The notes: generated by a model not told the origin, from the sequence alone. Shown: positions 42,484-50,021, counted from the stretch's first letter. The stretch is 64,000 nucleotides of DNA from B10-G9 sp963712165 (GCA_963712165.1 CAVQGY010000002.1:620001-684000); one strand, 5' to 3'. Translations and numbers: made by a program.

Positions 42484-42954
42484 TCACCTTAGCCAATAAG
42501 ATTGGAAATCCGACTCACACATCTGCATTAACCAATTCCTCAACCCGGTAGCAATGCTCTCCCATTGAGATGGATCATGCTCATGAAATCCATCCAGAAC
42601 AGGAGATTCCTCACCTTCCAAATTCCTGGTGTCAATTATTATGTAGTCTCCAACACCCTTAAGCATAGCGAATGGAATTAAACCCCTAACCGTTTCCCCG
42701 CCATAAACCTCAGAGAGTTTGCGACACCTAAAATCGAGCTCGTTAGCAGAAAAAACTGAGTATTCACCAAGTAGTGCGCCATTTGAAAATATATAGAAAA
42801 ATTCAAGCTCTCTTGGAATTTCAAAAATCATGTTTTGTTTTAAGTCTTGCATTTTCCCAGCGGCAATGCCTTCCTGAAGTTTGAATCCAAACTCAGGATC
42901 TTTTCTAACTTCCTCTGGAAGTGACTTTATGTATTCCCTCAGAAAGTCGTACAT
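42484..42954 (-). CDS. SUKH (SMI1/KNR4)-like protein 2, candidate orphan immunity
   Basis: 156 residues. MIFEIPRELEFFYIFSNGAL and LIPFAMLKGVGDYIIIDTRN, then SPVLDGFHEHDPSQWESIAT, are SUKH hallmarks. Distinct from the SUKH protein at 40.7 kb. RBS not strong (AGGAAAATAAAAG). Probably an immunity protein against a toxin made by competitors. Confidence 0.75.
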   Translation of the reverse strand: MYDFLREYIKSLPEEVRKDPEFGFKLQEGIAAGKMQDLKQNMIFEIPRELEFFYIFSNGALLGEYSVFSANELDFRCRKLSEVYGGETVRGLIPFAMLKGVGDYIIIDTRNLEGEESPVLDGFHEHDPSQWESIATGLRNWLMQMCESDFQSYWLR

Positions 42955-42992
42955 CTTTTATTTTCCTGCTAGCCTTGAAAAAAATCGCCGAT

Positions 42993-43116
42993 GCATAACG
43001 TATGAGCTCACCCGCAGCCGGGTTTGCATTTAATGATTATAGAACCAAAACCAATAAGGGGAAAAGATTAATAAAAGCCCGGCGTGGCAGGCTGTCGGGT
43101 GGAGCGGGGGTTAGCT
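42993..43116 (-). repeat. attC site 44 (124 bp)
   Basis: Left GCATAACGTATGAGCTCAC, right GCGGGGGTTAGCT; loop TTTAATGATTATAGAACC and AAGGGGAAAAG. Confidence 0.84.
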
Positions 43117-43131
43117 GGCGCCCCATTGCAT

Positions 43132-43591
43132 TTATTGGTCAGATAGCAGTTGGGGAGCCAGTTTATTAGGGTAACGATAATCCTTCGGTCCGCAGGGAAA
43201 TTCAGACAGCCAAAGTTCAAGACCCAACAAGCTAAAATCTTCATGCATTTGAATGTAAGTCTTTGCATTAAGTATGAGGTCATTCATTGTGCCAAGCACA
43301 CTTGGATTGGAGGTTCTTGCGATTGATACCTCTCTCATCTCGGCTAATTCCATGGATACGGCTCGCTCTGAAACATCTAAATGAAAAAGAAGTTCAGATA
43401 ACCTTGAGCGGAAATTGGGAAGTAATTGCTTTAAGTGGCATGATAACTGATAATAATGATTGCTAAAAGATGATCAAACGATGATGCCCTTGAACAAAAC
43501 GTTTCCATACCAATCTCCCATCGATTAGGTGGGGAATCCACACGGACTTGTAGCTTATCAATAATTTTCGCGTACATCTAACTGAGAACAT
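43132..43591 (-). pseudogene. DUF6933-like protein, copy 2 (deleted in N-terminal half)
   Basis: The 3' 300 bases are identical, as far as I compared, to copy 1 (33161 onward). The 5' half has at least seven small deletions and almost no substitutions. Missing pieces include a CT-run and a TTGGTTGTG-type stretch. The frame is lost. A pattern of deletions only is unlike natural decay and suggests a consensus artefact in a repeated cassette. Confidence 0.75.
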
Positions 43592-43608
43592 TGGATCTTT
43601 TATTGTCC

Positions 43609-43733
43609 AGCTAACGGATGAGCTCACCCGCAGCCGGATGGGCTTTTAATGATTATAGATTAAGAACCAATAAAGGGAAACGAAAGACCAAATTACCAAC
43701 GTGGCAGGCTGTCGGGTGGAGCGTGGGTTAGCT
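43609..43733 (-). repeat. attC site 45 (125 bp)
   Basis: Boxes AGCTAAC and GTTAGCT; loop TTTTAATGATTATAGATT and AAAGGGAAACG. Confidence 0.84.
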
Positions 43734-44033
43734 TACAGGAGAATAGATCCGAACTTCATTTTCAAGCCGATCTTCGAGCCGATCTTTTTCGACCTCTAAA
43801 TCATACCGTGCCTGCAAGCGGAGCCAAAATCCTTCTGACAACCCAAAAAATCTTTCCAGGCGCAAGGCAGTATCAGCAGATACACCACGTTTTCCATGGA
43901 CTATCTCATTAATCCGGCGAGGTGGAACACTAATGTCTTTAGCAAGACGATACTGGCTAATACCCATAGGAATTAAAAACTCTTCTAATAGGATTTCTCC
44001 AGGATGAATCGGATCAAGTTTTTTACTAGCCAT
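43728..44033 (-). CDS. higA: HigA-type antitoxin
   Basis: 101 residues: IHPGEILLEEFLIPMGISQYRLA, INEIVHGKRGVSADTALRLE and FWLRLQARYDLEVEKDR. The toxin gene ends 2 bases before it. Third HigA in the array and the most intI-proximal. The end of the gene overlaps the right box of site 45. Confidence 0.92.
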   Translation of the reverse strand: MASKKLDPIHPGEILLEEFLIPMGISQYRLAKDISVPPRRINEIVHGKRGVSADTALRLERFFGLSEGFWLRLQARYDLEVEKDRLEDRLENEVRIYSPVS

Positions 44034-44035
44034 AA

Positions 44036-44323
44036 TTACTCCCTGTGGTAATCAACAATTTCAACATGATGAGCAGCCCCATTTTTCCAGACAAAACATA
44101 TACGCCAGCGTTGGTTAACCCGGATACTGTGTTGTCCATCACGATCACCAACTAATTTTTCTAAACGATTTCCAGGTGGAATTCGCATATCATTAAGAAC
44201 TTTTGCAACGTTGAGGAGTTCAAGTTTGCGACGGGCATTACGTTGGATGTCAGGTGGAAGTTTCCGAGAAAACTCCCGGTTAAAAACTTTCTCAGTTTCA
44301 GTATCTGCAAAGCTCTTAATCAT
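44036..44323 (-). CDS. higB: HigB-type toxin
   Basis: 95 residues from MIKSFADTETEKVFNREF (44323); 12 upstream codons are possible but not conserved. MRIPPGNRLEKLVGDRDGQ and SIRVNQRWRICFVW form the HigB core. Upstream, GCATTGCGATAATAACG may be the operator. Intact module that could stabilise neighbouring cassettes. Confidence 0.92.
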   Translation of the reverse strand: MIKSFADTETEKVFNREFSRKLPPDIQRNARRKLELLNVAKVLNDMRIPPGNRLEKLVGDRDGQHSIRVNQRWRICFVWKNGAAHHVEIVDYHRE

Positions 44324-44400
44324 TAGTTGTATAATAACGCATTGCGATAATAACGTCAAGCGTTACTATAGGGAAATTATTGAGAAGTAGTTTTCCTGGA

Positions 44401-44524
44401 AGCTAACGGAATAGCTCACCCGCAGCCGGATGGGCCTTTAATGATTATAGAACCAAAACCAATAAGGGGAAAAGAGTAATAAAAGTCCGACGTGGCAGGC
44501 TGTCGGGTGGAGCGGAGGTTAGGT
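44401..44524 (-). repeat. attC site 46 (124 bp)
   Basis: Left AGCTAACGGAATAGCTCAC, right GCGGAGGTTAGGT; loop TTTAATGATTATAGAACC and AAGGGGAAAAG, very close to site 44. Confidence 0.84.
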
Positions 44525-44536
44525 GTTGCCTTTTGA

Positions 44537-45487
44537 TTAGTCACGCCAAACGGGATATATTCCATCGTCTAACAACTTAATAATCTCACCAGTTGCCACG
44601 TTCAATTTAAAGATGCTGTAGTCCTCTATTTGAGCACACATACCTTTTGATTTTGGTACCATACACAAATGGTAAACAAGCCATTTTCCATCAGGAGACC
44701 ATTGTGGTGCTGGTGGGACATCCTCAATAAGTAATTTGCTGCCTGACATAATTGCATCATAGTCTACCAATTTGGTAGTTGATAAATCATGGAGCGAAAT
44801 AATATAAATACCATCGAACCAAGTATAAGCGGCCGAATTGCCGTCCGGAGAGAGTGCCGCATTTAATCCTTGCCCAATGTTTTCTGTTTCTTTTGATTCT
44901 TTATTCCACAACTTCATGGTAAATCCATAGGGGTTAACAGACCTTTGCGAATAAAGAATAAAGTTATTTGATGAAGAAACGGAGAAACTTATTATTGTCT
45001 GTAGTTCGCCTGGTTTGGAATCCTCGACTTCCACATATACACTTACCTCTTTACACTTTTCAACATCAACAAGAATTATTCTAGAATAATTATCAAGTAA
45101 TATCACATGCTTTGGATCAGGTAATGGTGATGCAATCCAGCCAATTTGCCATTTTCGCCAATTGCATATAGAGATCGTTCCGTCATAATTCCAGATTGAA
45201 AAATATCCTGGGTCGCTGTGAGGATATCCGAAATCTCCTGGGGACTGACGGAATAATAACTTACTTCCATCACCAGACCATGTAGGTTGTGTTACATAGA
45301 TATCAGTATTGATAACCTCTGCTAATGATCCGTCAGCATTGATGAATCCTATCTTAGGATCATCAACATCATTAGCTTCATAAACTATCTGTCTATCGGG
45401 TAAATCCGGCAGGTGTGTCCTTGAACAACTTAACAATAACAGGGTGGAAATGACCGCAAATGAAAGCAAAGCGATGCATTTCTTCAT
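44537..45487 (-). CDS. TolB-like beta-propeller lipoprotein
   Basis: 316 residues. Signal and lipobox (TLLLLSC), then repeated WD40-like/TolB blades: VTQPTWSGDGSKLLFRQ, ALSPDGNSAAYTWFDG and PQWSPDGKWLVYHL. Such propellers bind proteins or peptides at the cell surface. AT-rich. Among the larger intI-proximal cassettes. Confidence 0.8.
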   Translation of the reverse strand: MKKCIALLSFAVISTLLLLSCSRTHLPDLPDRQIVYEANDVDDPKIGFINADGSLAEVINTDIYVTQPTWSGDGSKLLFRQSPGDFGYPHSDPGYFSIWNYDGTISICNWRKWQIGWIASPLPDPKHVILLDNYSRIILVDVEKCKEVSVYVEVEDSKPGELQTIISFSVSSSNNFILYSQRSVNPYGFTMKLWNKESKETENIGQGLNAALSPDGNSAAYTWFDGIYIISLHDLSTTKLVDYDAIMSGSKLLIEDVPPAPQWSPDGKWLVYHLCMVPKSKGMCAQIEDYSIFKLNVATGEIIKLLDDGIYPVWRD

Positions 45488-45509
45488 AATCTATCTGTCC
45501 TTGTCATAC

Positions 45510-45612
45510 ACCTAACGGATGAGCTAACCCGCAGCCGGGTCGTAGGTTTGTGAAGGATCAATTTCCCAGGCCATCCACCTTAACCGGCTGTCAGGTGGAG
45601 CGTGGGTTAGCC
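45510..45612 (-). repeat. attC site 47 (103 bp)
   Basis: Boxes ACCTAAC and GTTAGCC; loop GTAGGTTTGTGAAGGATC and CCACCTTAACCGG. The 25 bases to its right resemble those right of site 51. Confidence 0.84.
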
Positions 45613-45652
45613 TCTTATGGATCGATGTAATCAGTCCTGCAAAGATTCAGTT

Positions 45653-46108
45653 TCATACAGTTATGGCAGCACCGATTTTCCAGTATTCTTGATCCAATCC
45701 TTCCTCTCTGCAAAACTTATAAAAGTCTGGGGCAAGTTTTCTAGTCATTTCTTCACAAGTATAAATTGGTTTATCACTATCTGGTATTGTCTCACCCCAT
45801 CCTTCCTGAGGGTCTAAGCCATTGCTTACGGCAAGAGCAGCCATGAACACATAAACACTTTGTTGACCTTCATGGACCTCAGACAATAAAACATTACCTG
45901 GACCACTTTTTATTATTATTTCATCAAGATTATCAACGGTTTCCTGCAGGATGATTAATCCGGCAACACTGCTGACAGTGGCAATATCTGTTTGAATATG
46001 GCCTTTTGGTAGTTGAGTAAACTTGGGTCCTAATAAGCCTAGGGCCTTGCTTGAAACCGCAGACAATTTATCCCATCTTTTATTTATATCTTCTTGAGAA
46101 AAAACCAT
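45653..46108 (-). CDS. Cassette protein of unknown function
   Basis: 151 residues, alpha-helical, soluble. MVFSQEDINKRWDKLSAVSS at the N-terminus; HIQTDIATVSSVAGLIILQET and LDPQEGWGETIP follow. No motif recognised. The 3' flank between its stop and attC (CTCTTATGGATCGATGTAA) recurs beside the first cassette of the array (48.24 kb), so the two share a downstream end. Confidence 0.6.
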   Translation of the reverse strand: MVFSQEDINKRWDKLSAVSSKALGLLGPKFTQLPKGHIQTDIATVSSVAGLIILQETVDNLDEIIIKSGPGNVLLSEVHEGQQSVYVFMAALAVSNGLDPQEGWGETIPDSDKPIYTCEEMTRKLAPDFYKFCREEGLDQEYWKIGAAITV

Positions 46109-46150
46109 GTTGCATCCTTTTGATGATTTTCAAAGTATCAAAATAATGCC

Positions 46151-46251
46151 ATCTAACGGATGAGCTCACCTGCAGCCGGGTTGTGGTTTGTAAGATCGTG
46201 GGTCCCAGGTCGTCCACCTTAACCGGCTGTCAGGTGGAGCGGGGGTTAGCA
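46151..46251 (-). repeat. attC site 48 (101 bp)
   Basis: Boxes ATCTAAC and GTTAGCA; loop GTGGTTTGTAAGATCG and CCACCTTAACCGG. Confidence 0.85.
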
Positions 46252-46262
46252 TACCAATTTTA

Positions 46263-46667
46263 TTATCCTAACCTCGTTAACAGATCGTCGATTGCAGCAT
46301 ACCAATCAGTTGGAGTATCACCACCTTCTTCCCAAAGAAGCTTTAGCTCGGAGGTATCATCATGCCTGATTATATTTACGGCTTTGCGAGTCTTTTCTAC
46401 CAATTTCTCATCAGGTTTCTTCTTTTGAGATTGAATCCATTCAGGAACACCAATGGGTAGCTTCTCGAGAGGTTTTCCAATTAAGGCAGCAATAATCTCT
46501 GCAGCAGCAAGTCCCTCGCAACAAATATTTAAATCTATAAATTTCCGGGAATCTACGACCTTGGAAATCGTTTTTTCTACTAAACGAAGCTTTCTTGATT
46601 CCTTGAGATCATAAATCCAATCTAGCGCGGTGTCATTTTCGAAATTTCCAGCTCCCCATGCACCCAT
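46263..46667 (-). CDS. DUF4259-like protein, candidate immunity
   Basis: 134 residues. MGAWGAGNFENDTALDWIYDL is the strongly conserved DUF4259 opening, followed by ICCEGLAAAEIIAALIGKP and KAVNIIRHDDTSELKLLWEE. DUF4259 proteins often occur in immunity-gene clusters of polymorphic-toxin loci; function unproven. Confidence 0.8.
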   Translation of the reverse strand: MGAWGAGNFENDTALDWIYDLKESRKLRLVEKTISKVVDSRKFIDLNICCEGLAAAEIIAALIGKPLEKLPIGVPEWIQSQKKKPDEKLVEKTRKAVNIIRHDDTSELKLLWEEGGDTPTDWYAAIDDLLTRLG

Positions 46668-46698
46668 GTTTCTCCTCCCTTTAGAAGATGTTTGGTTA

Positions 46699-46800
46699 TG
46701 CTAACGGATTGAGCTCACCTGCAGCCGGGTCTTGGTTTGAAAGATCATACATCCCAGGCCGTCCACCTTAACCGGCTGTCAGGTGGAGCGGGGGTTATGT
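46699..46800 (-). repeat. attC site 49 (102 bp)
   Basis: Boxes TGCTAAC and GTTATGT; loop CTTGGTTTGAAAGATC and CCACCTTAACCGG. Confidence 0.85.
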
Positions 46801-46813
46801 TGTGAGTATATAC

Positions 46814-47206
46814 CTAAACAAGACAAATTGAAGTGGTAGAGACAGATAGATTTATCTCCAAGCTGGGGGTTGCTGCAACAGCCCAAGAACACTCCTTATC
46901 AGACTGATTAATGTTTTGAGGTAGATCAATATTTGACTTGATGTTATTTTGTGTTAACCATATTCTTAATTGATCAAGAATCTCCAACTGTTTTGGCACT
47001 GGTAAAGCAGTATTTGAGGGGGTTTTCCAATAACTGAAACCTCCCAAAATTAAAATATCGGAAGGAGAAGAGGAATTGCCCATTTCCCATTCGATTTCAA
47101 GCATTTGCCCAGACTCTTCGTAGGAGATAGTACCCATCCGCATTGAGCTGGTCAATCGAAATGGACTTTCATCAGATTTCATATCAGCTTTGTTTTGATT
47201 ATCCAT
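46814..47206 (-). CDS. Cassette protein of unknown function
   Basis: 130 residues, soluble, with a beta-rich first part (SMRMGTISYEESGQMLEIEW) and a Trp/Leu-rich helix (LEILDQLRIWLTQNN). No family recognised. The size and isolated coding fit an immunity-like small protein, but that is only context. Confidence 0.58.
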   Translation of the reverse strand: MDNQNKADMKSDESPFRLTSSMRMGTISYEESGQMLEIEWEMGNSSSPSDILILGGFSYWKTPSNTALPVPKQLEILDQLRIWLTQNNIKSNIDLPQNINQSDKECSWAVAATPSLEINLSVSTTSICLV

Positions 47207-47210
47207 AACA

Positions 47211-47384
47211 ACATAACGGATAGCTCACCCGCAGCCGGGTCTGGTTTGAAGATCCTATCCCAGGCCGTCCACCTTAACTATGAGCTCACCGCAGCGGGTT
47301 TGCATTTAATGATTATAGAAAAAAAATAAGGGGAAAAGATTAATAGAAGCGGGTGCAGGCTGTCAGGTGGAGCGGGGGTTAGCT
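47211..47384 (-). repeat. attC site 50: two attC halves fused
   Basis: ACATAACGGATAGCTCACCC starts a 101-bp-family site that runs to CCGTCCACCTTAAC and then jumps straight into TATGAGCTCACCGCAGCGGG of the GATTATAG family, ending at GCGGGGGTTAGCT. The joint is at TTAAC, which mimics the core box. Several bases are missing relative to sites 44 and 49. Either a hybrid from recombination at a pseudo-core or an assembly join. Confidence 0.7.
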
Positions 47385-47399
47385 GGCGCCCCATTGCAT

Positions 47400-47890
47400 T
47401 TATTGGTCAGATAGCAGTTGGGGAGCCAGTTTATTAGGGTAACGATAATCCTTCGGTCCGCAGGGAAATTCAGACAGCCAAAGTTCAAGACCCAACGAGC
47501 AAAATCTTCATGCATTTGAATGTAAGTCTTTGGATTAAGTATGAGGTCGTTCATTGTGCCAAGCACACTTGGATTGGAGGTTCTTGCGATTGATACCTCT
47601 CTCATCTCGGCTAATTCCATGGATACGAGCTCGCTCTGAAACATCTGAAATGAAAAAGAAGTTGCAGATAACCTTGAGCGGAAATTGGGAAGTAATTGCT
47701 TTCTCTCTCGAGAGTGGATGATAACTGATAATAATGATTGCTCACTTACAAAGATGATCAAACGATGATGCCCCTTGAACAAAACGTTTCCATACCAATC
47801 TCCCATGCGATTAGTTGGTTGTGGTGGGGAATCCACAGCTGGTACTTGTAGCTTATCAATCAATTTTCGCGTACATCTAACTGAGAACAT
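47400..47890 (-). pseudogene. DUF6933-like protein, copy 3 (frame-damaged)
   Basis: From MFSVRCTRKLIDKL (47890) the sequence follows copy 1. Three single-base insertions around 47626-47665 then change RLSELLFHLDVSERAVSMEL to a shifted stretch, and one base is missing near 47500, so the normal C-terminus (LAPQLLSDQ) is out of frame. Unlike copies 1 and 2, its upstream flank is not an attC but about 245 bp of unrelated AT-rich DNA (47891-48135) with no supported gene. Confidence 0.72.
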
Positions 47891-48135
47891 TGGATCTTTT
47901 ATTGTCCAGGAATTATTGCCGAATCGATATTGAGAATTCTGGAGCTTACTTAACTGACATTGGAGAAATAAATGCACCTGTGTTATTGCATTAATGATTT
48001 TTTTGTTCAAAATGAAGTTGTGTTCTATTGGATATGAGTATTTGGTTTGAATAGGAAGGAATTAGAATTGGAGTTTTTGATACTACGTGTGGAAATAAAG
48101 AATTCGTTAGATGAGCTGTATTATAAATAATCACC

Positions 48136-48236
48136 ACCTAACGGATTGAGCTAACCTGCTGCCGGGTCGTGGTTTGAAGGATCGATTTCCCAGGCCGCGC
48201 ACCTTAACCGGCAGTCAGGTTGAGCGGTGGTTAGGT
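48136..48236 (-). repeat. attC site 51 (101 bp, first in array)
   Basis: Left ACCTAACGGATTGAGCTAAC, right GAGCGGTGGTTAGGT; loop GTGGTTTGAAGGATCG and CACCTTAACCGGCAG. It ends the cassette next to attI. Confidence 0.84.
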
Positions 48237-48258
48237 AGCCTCTTATGGGTCAATGTAA

Positions 48259-48774
48259 TCAGTCAGTCAAAGACTCCACCTTCAAGAAAAAATTATGCAG
48301 ATCGATCATTTTTTGACCTGCAAATGTTCCGCAACTTGGAGCAGAAAATGCGGTGGTCAGTTCAATATCATTTTGTAACTTCTGACTATTTACCGCGATA
48401 ATGATATTTGCTTCGTTTGCGCCGCGAAGGCTGTATCTTACATAATCTCTCTTAAATTGCTTCATAGACTTCGCTTTTGATGCCTTATAAGCTGGCCAAT
48501 CACTTTCCTTGTTGTTTTTCCATTCAGGTGGATAATCATCCTCATCCATATATTCACAATCAAAGAATTTGCTTTCAATAATTGGGCCTATTTCATCTGG
48601 ATGATCAAAAGCTATTTTTATTGCTCCATCATCTTTTTCAATATAAGCTCCAAGGAAATAATAAGATGATACGATTATGGCTTCTTTGCTATTTCTCGAA
48701 ATAAAAACACTACACTGGTTCACAAATTTCATGCTTGGTTTACTTGTGGGTTCTTTCCCTGGAAATAGTTTCAT
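48259..48774 (-). CDS. First-position cassette protein, unknown
   Basis: 171 residues from MKLFPGKEPTSKP (48774, GGATG just upstream; MIM two codons earlier is an alternative). Acidic, with EDDYPPEWKNNKESDWPAYK and a C-terminal helix. No family recognised. Being next to attI it should be the most strongly expressed from a Pc-type promoter and the latest captured. Confidence 0.6.
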   Translation of the reverse strand: MKLFPGKEPTSKPSMKFVNQCSVFISRNSKEAIIVSSYYFLGAYIEKDDGAIKIAFDHPDEIGPIIESKFFDCEYMDEDDYPPEWKNNKESDWPAYKASKAKSMKQFKRDYVRYSLRGANEANIIIAVNSQKLQNDIELTTAFSAPSCGTFAGQKMIDLHNFFLKVESLTD

Positions 48775-48792
48775 AATCATCCAATTATGGCT

Positions 48793-48961
48793 ACCTAACG
48801 TTCTGCCCATGCGAGGTTAATCAGTGTCTTCGAATGTAAGCATTATCGCCTAGAGTGCTACCGATAAGAAGCAGGATTTCATCAGAAATGACCTAACGTT
48901 AATTATCTTACAAATGCGCGATAAGCACTTAGGCGTTATCGTGCAATAGAACTGCCTAAGG
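48793..48961. other. attI region of the integron
   Basis: The core ACCTAACGTTCTGCCC at 48793 (- strand: AACGTTAGGT) joins the first cassette. A second ACCTAACGTTAATT lies near 48889. Two inverted pairs follow: GCGCGATAA/TTATCGTGC (48918-48946) and CTTAGGC/GCCTAAG (48930-48961), plausible weaker integrase-binding direct and inverted sites. Whether attI is at 48.80 or 48.89 kb (the latter implying an 95-bp gene-less remnant cassette) cannot be decided by eye. Confidence 0.6.
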
Positions 48962-48963
48962 TA

Positions 48964-48993
48964 TTGATTCTTGTCCCTGGTCCTAGCTATAAT
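48964..48993 (+). promoter_or_regulatory. Promoter of intI
   Basis: TTGATT, 18 bases, TATAAT, about 37 bp before the intI ATG; RBS AAGGGGG 5 bases from ATG. I saw no clear LexA-type box, though the CTTAGGC/GCCTAAG pair abuts the -35. Confidence 0.72.
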
Positions 48994-48996
48994 CGC

Positions 48997-49022
48997 AGTA
49001 TAGCATATTCGTTCTCATCAAG
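48997..49022 (-). promoter_or_regulatory. Candidate cassette promoter Pc
   Basis: On the - strand, TGCTATACT is an extended -10 (TGn-TATACT) at 48997-49005, with only a weak -35 (CCCTTG) at normal distance. It faces the cassettes and its -10 almost touches that of the intI promoter, so the two would compete. Confidence 0.4.
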
Positions 49023-49030
49023 GGGGTTGG

Positions 49031-50020
49031 ATGACTGAGAAGAAACTCCTCGACCGCGTCCGTGAGGTCCTGCGCCGCAAGAACTACGCCTACCGCACTG
49101 AACAGGCTTACTTGTCCTGGATCAAGCGTTATATCTTCTACCACAACCTGAAACACCCTGCAGACCTCACCGAACCCGATATCGAATCCTTCCTGACCTA
49201 TCTCGCCGTTGACCGCAGGGTAGCTCCTTCTACCCAAAATCAGGCGCTGGCAGCCCTCAAGTTTCTTTACCAAGAGGTCCTCCACCTCCCCCTTGACGAA
49301 GATATTCTCCCCGTCCCTGCCAAACGCTCCAAACACCTGCCCGTGGTGCTCAACCGGCGGGAGGTCCAGGCCCTTTTATCCCATTTGAGTGGTGTTCACC
49401 TGTTAATCTGCCAGCTGCTCTACGGTGCCGGCCTGCGGGTCTCCGAAGGCCTCCAGATGCGGATCATGGACATCGACTTCGACCGGGGCGAGATTATTGT
49501 CCGCAGCGGCAAAGGGGGCAAGGACCGCCGCACCATGTTGCCGGAGGTGGTTCGGCCGGCATTGAAACGCCATCTTAAAGCGGTCAAGCTGGCCCACGAG
49601 AACGCGCTGGCAGCAGGCCATGGTACTGTGGCGCTGCCCCGGGGACTGGCCCGTAAATATCCCGGCGCGGCCAGCGAATGGGGCTGGCAGTATCTCTTCC
49701 CGGCTCCCAAGCCCTCCACCGACCCTCGCACAGGCGCCTTCAGGCGCTACCACCTGCATCCCTCGGGAGTACGGCGGGCTGTCCGGGAGGCGGCCCGCAG
49801 AGCGGGTTTGACCAAACATGCCACCCCCCATACCTTCCGGCACAGCTTTGCCACCCACTTGCTGGAGGATGGCTACGACATCCGCACTGTCCAGGAGCTG
49901 TTAGGCCACGCCGATGTCAAGACCACCATGATCTACACCCATGTGCTTAATAAAGGAGGCAAGGGAGTGAAAAGTCCCCTGGATGGAATTATTAAGGGAA
50001 AAGAAATCAGTAAACGGTGA
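49031..50020 (+). CDS. intI: Integron integrase (IntI-type tyrosine recombinase)
   Basis: 329 residues. SAM-like N-terminal domain (TEQAYLSWIKRYIFYHNLKHP, residues 24-43). Catalytic residues: R136 in GAGLRVSEGL, K164 in SGKGGKDRR, H267 and R270 in TPHTFRHSFATH, H293 in LLGHADV and Y302 in MIYTHV. The insert ALPRGLARKYPGAASEWGWQ (201-220) is the IntI-specific patch that grips extrahelical attC bases and is absent in XerC/D. It excises cassettes and inserts them at attI. It is transcribed away from the array. GC-rich codon use like the backbone, unlike the AT-rich cassettes, suggests long residence in this genome. Confidence 0.96.
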   Translation: MTEKKLLDRVREVLRRKNYAYRTEQAYLSWIKRYIFYHNLKHPADLTEPDIESFLTYLAVDRRVAPSTQNQALAALKFLYQEVLHLPLDEDILPVPAKRSKHLPVVLNRREVQALLSHLSGVHLLICQLLYGAGLRVSEGLQMRIMDIDFDRGEIIVRSGKGGKDRRTMLPEVVRPALKRHLKAVKLAHENALAAGHGTVALPRGLARKYPGAASEWGWQYLFPAPKPSTDPRTGAFRRYHLHPSGVRRAVREAARRAGLTKHATPHTFRHSFATHLLEDGYDIRTVQELLGHADVKTTMIYTHVLNKGGKGVKSPLDGIIKGKEISKR

Positions 50021-50021
50021 T

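Noticed and set aside
1947..48236. Regularly recurring repeats suggesting a CRISPR array
   Set aside because: Repeats are 58-280 bp, variable in the middle, 0.3-3.5 kb apart and separated by genes; they have attC architecture and no cas genes are present.
49403..49858. Long minus-strand ORFs opposite the integrase
   Set aside because: They are shadows of GC-rich codon use in intI and lack ribosome sites and recognisable domains.
49031..50020. Integrase as a phage or XerC-type recombinase
   Set aside because: The extra segment around residues 202-224 and the adjoining attC array identify IntI.
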